A DNA stretch of 64,000 nt from Rhodothermales bacterium (GTDB lineage Bacteria > Bacteroidota > Rhodothermia > Rhodothermales > Bin80): contig JANQES010000127.1 of the NCBI GenBank assembly GCA_028278205.1, forward strand, positions 1 to 64,000, read 5' to 3'. Both the position numbers and the translations under genes were made by a program. Under the pieces are notes generated by a model. That model was given only the letters and a program-made list of their open reading frames with translations, was not told where the DNA came from and did not search any database. Within the stretch, counting starts at the first letter, position 1. Each line of letters opens with the position of its first letter. Shown piece by piece: positions 61,120 to 64,000 of this stretch.

Positions 61120-64000
61120 ATGAGGTTGGCAAAGCTACTGTGCTTGTTTGCGCTTCTGGTGTTCACGGCGACCGCTGCATTTGCCCAGAGAGGAAAGATC
61201 TCCGGGGTCGTCACCGATGCCACGACCGGAGAGACGCTTCCCGGTGTTAACGTGGCCATTGTAGGCACCACGCAAGGCGCCGTCACCGATGCCGACGGAT
61301 TCTACTTCATTGTCAACGTGCGGCCCGGTGAGTATGATCTCCGCGCCTCGTTCATCGGCTATACGCCGGAGGTCTTCGAGGGCATCCGGGTTAACATCGA
61401 CCTGACGACGGAGATCAACTTTGAACTGCAAGAGGAGGCAGTCGGCTTGGAAGAGGTCGTCGTCACCTCGGTGCGCCCGGTGGTGCAACGCGACGTTTCG
61501 GCCAGTGTCGCCAACATCACCGCCGAAGAAATCGAGAACCTGCCGCTCACCGACGTCGAGAATGTCGTCGGGCTGCAAGCCGGTTTCGAGCGCGGCCTGA
61601 CGATTCGCGGCTTCGGCGGCGATCAGGTTCAGTTCCTCGTCGACGGCATGTCTACGGCCAGCGGCCGGGACAACGCGCCGTTTACGGGGGTCAGCTATAC
61701 GTCGGTGCAGGAGTTGCAGGTGCAGACGGGCGGCTTCAACGCCGAGTACGGCAACGTGCGTTCGGGGTTGATTAACGTGGTCACGAAAGATCCGGAGCGC
61801 AACCGCTACACCGTCGATGCCATCGTGCGCTACAGCCCGTCCTCGCAAAAAAACTTTCCCGGCGTGGATGTCGAAGGCAATGACGTCGATCTGCTGAGTT
61901 CGGACAACGGTTTCTACGTCCGTCCGCTGGTTGATCCGGAGGTGGCGATGAACGGGACGAGCAACTGGCCCGAATGGAAGCAGCGCGAGTACATGTCGTT
62001 CCCCGGATGGGAGGCTATTGCGAGTAACTATAACAATAGCAACGGCACCAACTTTTCGGCCCAGGAGCTTCAGTCGGTCTTTTTCGATCACTTCTTGCGC
62101 AAAGACCTGGAAGTCAACTCGCCCGACTACGAGATCGATGCGACCATCGGCGGGCCGGTGCCGGGGCTCCACAGGCTGCTGGGCGACCTGCGCTTCCAGG
62201 CCTCCTATCGCAACACGCAGACGGCCTATGAGTATGCCGGGTTTGCGCGCGATGCCTTCCAGGAACACGTGGGGCAAGGCAAGTTGATCTCGAACTTTGC
62301 GCCCGGCATGACGCTCGTCGTCCAGGGCCTCTACAGCCAGCAGTTGGGCCTCAACCGGAGCGAATCCGGCCAACCGAACCTGACGACGGGCGGGCGGCTC
62401 TTCTATCCGTGGGACGGCGGTGTGCAGTCGATGTTCACCACGGCAGGCGGCGGCGACGATCTTCGCTCGATGGGCGAATACTTTACCGATCTGCTCTTCC
62501 ACAAGATGGACATCGACCGGACGATGATCGGGGCGAATTTTACGCATGCGTTGAGCGCCAACACCTTCTACGAGGTCCAACTCCAGAGCAGCAGCACCGA
62601 CTATTTCACGCGGACCATCGGGGATCGTAATGAAGATCCGACCTTCTCGTACCTGGGCGGGCAGCTTATGCTCAACGAAGCGCCCTTCGGCTACACGCAG
62701 AAGGACCGCGCCGACGATATCGGCGTGGGCATGCGTACTGCCGGACACTGGGGCAGCGGCTACGACAACTCGACCGTGCAGCGTTTCACTGGCCGGTTCG
62801 ACATCACCAGCCAGTTGAACCGCTACCTTCTGGCCAAGGCCGGCGTCGAGTATATCTACTCCGACTACGACATCGACTACGGCGAGGACGATCCGGAGCA
62901 CCCGCACAACGGCGACCCCAAATGGCTCTGGCACCGCAAGCCGCAGCAGGCCGCGGCCTACGCCCAGACCAAGCTGGAGTTCAGGGGCATGATCGCCAAC
63001 CTCGGCGTGCGGCTCGACTACTTCCACGCCGGCGGCGACTGGTATGTCTTCGATGATTATGATCGCGCCTTCTCAGCCGTCTTTGGCGTCGATCAGATCG
63101 ACGAAGTGCTCGAACAGGAACCGACCGAGCGCCAGGCGGCCTTGAGCCCGCGTATTGGGATTTCCTTCCCCGTTACCGACGACAGCAAGCTCTACTTCAA
63201 CTACGGCCACTTCCGCAACGCACTCCAGCCTATCCGGCTCTTCAACGTCCAGGAGAACTTCACCGGCGCGGTCGTCGGCATCGGCAACCCCGACCACCCG
63301 ATGCCCCGGACGGTGGCCTACGAACTGGGTTACGAGCAGAACCTGTTCGACCAGTACCTGCTCCGCGTGGCCGGCTACTACCGGGATCTGAGCCAGCAGC
63401 CGCGCGACGTGCGCTACATCAGCCTCGACGACCTCGTCAATTATCAGGTCGCTTTGCCCTGGAACTACGGCGACGTGCGGGGCTTCGAGATCACGGTGTC
63501 GAAGAACCGAGGCGATTGGATTCGCGGGTTCCTCAACTACACCTACATGGTGCGTAAGACGGGCAACTTCGGCTTCAGCCAGTTCGACGAGAACACCACG
63601 GCGCAGAGCAACTTCGTCTTGAGCACCACCGAGCACTACACGAGCAAGCCCATCCCTGAGCCGTTTGCCCGGTTCAACATCGAAGTGCTCCTGCCCAAGG
63701 ATCTGGGGCCTGAAATTGCCGGGGGATATCCGCTCGGCGACTGGCGCATCAACTTCCTCGGCGAATGGCGCCAGGGCATCGCCATGACCTGGGACGGGCT
63801 CAATCTCTCTGCCGCCACGGGCTCGGGGCCGCGTGAATTCCAGGGCAACGTGCGCTGGAAGAACTACCGTATGCTCGACATGCGCCTGACCAAGAGCTTC
63901 AACACGAGCCTCGGCAGCGCGCAGTTCTTTGTCGATATCAACAACGTGCTCAACATCCGCCACATGTACCACGCCGCAGGCAACCTGTGGGAAGCCGGCG
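61120..64000 (+). CDS. TonB-dependent outer-membrane receptor with carboxypeptidase-D-like domain (3' end outside window)
   Basis: At least 960 residues, running off the window. The ATG at 61120 follows GGAGG (61107-61111) and starts a signal peptide (MRLAKLLCLFALLVF...AFAQ). A CarboxypepD_reg-like domain (~26-105: ISGVVTDATTGETLPGVNV) leads into LEEVVVTS, a plug domain (GLTIRGFGGDQVQFLVDGM, VQTGGFNAEYGNVRSGLINV) and a beta-barrel with many aromatic strands. It is likely to import glycans or other large ligands using TonB energy. No SusD partner is visible before the window ends. Confidence 0.95.
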   Translation, partial: MRLAKLLCLFALLVFTATAAFAQRGKISGVVTDATTGETLPGVNVAIVGTTQGAVTDADGFYFIVNVRPGEYDLRASFIGYTPEVFEGIRVNIDLTTEINFELQEEAVGLEEVVVTSVRPVVQRDVSASVANITAEEIENLPLTDVENVVGLQAGFERGLTIRGFGGDQVQFLVDGMSTASGRDNAPFTGVSYTSVQELQVQTGGFNAEYGNVRSGLINVVTKDPERNRYTVDAIVRYSPSSQKNFPGVDVEGNDVDLLSSDNGFYVRPLVDPEVAMNGTSNWPEWKQREYMSFPGWEAIASNYNNSNGTNFSAQELQSVFFDHFLRKDLEVNSPDYEIDATIGGPVPGLHRLLGDLRFQASYRNTQTAYEYAGFARDAFQEHVGQGKLISNFAPGMTLVVQGLYSQQLGLNRSESGQPNLTTGGRLFYPWDGGVQSMFTTAGGGDDLRSMGEYFTDLLFHKMDIDRTMIGANFTHALSANTFYEVQLQSSSTDYFTRTIGDRNEDPTFSYLGGQLMLNEAPFGYTQKDRADDIGVGMRTAGHWGSGYDNSTVQRFTGRFDITSQLNRYLLAKAGVEYIYSDYDIDYGEDDPEHPHNGDPKWLWHRKPQQAAAYAQTKLEFRGMIANLGVRLDYFHAGGDWYVFDDYDRAFSAVFGVDQIDEVLEQEPTERQAALSPRIGISFPVTDDSKLYFNYGHFRNALQPIRLFNVQENFTGAVVGIGNPDHPMPRTVAYELGYEQNLFDQYLLRVAGYYRDLSQQPRDVRYISLDDLVNYQVALPWNYGDVRGFEITVSKNRGDWIRGFLNYTYMVRKTGNFGFSQFDENTTAQSNFVLSTTEHYTSKPIPEPFARFNIEVLLPKDLGPEIAGGYPLGDWRINFLGEWRQGIAMTWDGLNLSAATGSGPREFQGNVRWKNYRMLDMRLTKSFNTSLGSAQFFVDINNVLNIRHMYHAAGNLWEAG

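Noticed and set aside
61135..63027. 630-codon open frame antisense to the TonB receptor
   Set aside because: The plus-strand reading has a signal peptide, plug and barrel motifs; the antisense product shows no family features.

Overview
The window is high-GC bacterial chromosome and most resembles the Rhodothermia/Bacteroidota lineage. That placement is inferred from gene content: a hybrid two-component sensor carrying its own AraC output domain, a TonB-dependent receptor with a carboxypeptidase-D-like N-terminal domain, a DUF5916 outer-membrane protein, a type III glutamine synthetase, and many lipoproteins and Tat-exported Gfo/Idh/MocA oxidoreductases. I see no rRNA, tRNA, CRISPR array, integrase or transposase gene.

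Layout. 1-1350: the end of an acyl-CoA ligase, a small lipoprotein and a stand-alone receiver protein. 1547-3514: a secreted protein that looks like a PLAT domain, an aerolysin-like segment and Vps62-like repeats. 4056-8375: a giant hybrid sensor. 8489-14635: a DinB-like protein, a DsbA-like lipoprotein, an oxidoreductase, an SDR/MaoC pair and a lipoprotein of unknown function. 15113-39244: an accessory sugar region with the DUF5916 barrel, GH3, ApbE, three Tat-exported Gfo/Idh/MocA proteins, a sodium:solute symporter with a small partner, a glycosidase-like lipoprotein, GH2, aldose epimerase and GH78 rhamnosidase. 39611-50655: mostly minus-strand housekeeping and small-molecule genes (alpha/beta hydrolase with a cystathionine gamma-synthase-type enzyme, two acetyltransferases, a PNPOx-like protein, cupins, PhzF, GAF-SpoIIE phosphatase, RraA, MocR regulator, twin small membrane proteins, GYD protein). 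50925-55814: cyclase, a small hypothetical protein, glnN and another Gfo/Idh/MocA protein. 56103-60619: GntP permease, xylonate-type dehydratase and an FAH-family protein, which form a plausible non-phosphorylative sugar-acid pathway. 61120-64000: the start of a TonB-dependent receptor that runs off the window.

How the genes fit together. The sensor, the TonB receptor, exported glycosidases (GH2, GH3, GH78), the mutarotase, sugar oxidoreductases and transporters together describe a polysaccharide or plant-glycoside degrader. Two LacI-type operator-like palindromes (11607 and 60782) suggest local sugar-responsive control.

The most unusual feature is the intergenic DNA. Nearly every gap holds a palindromic element. 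Many are built from 7- or 8-base words repeated in tandem on one side and in reverse complement on the other; others are longer dispersed inverted-repeat families present two to four times in the window. Several touch coding sequence. One supplies the stop codon of the GYD gene, one appears to encode the last residues of an acetyltransferase, and one occupies the place where the GH2 gene should have its start codon.
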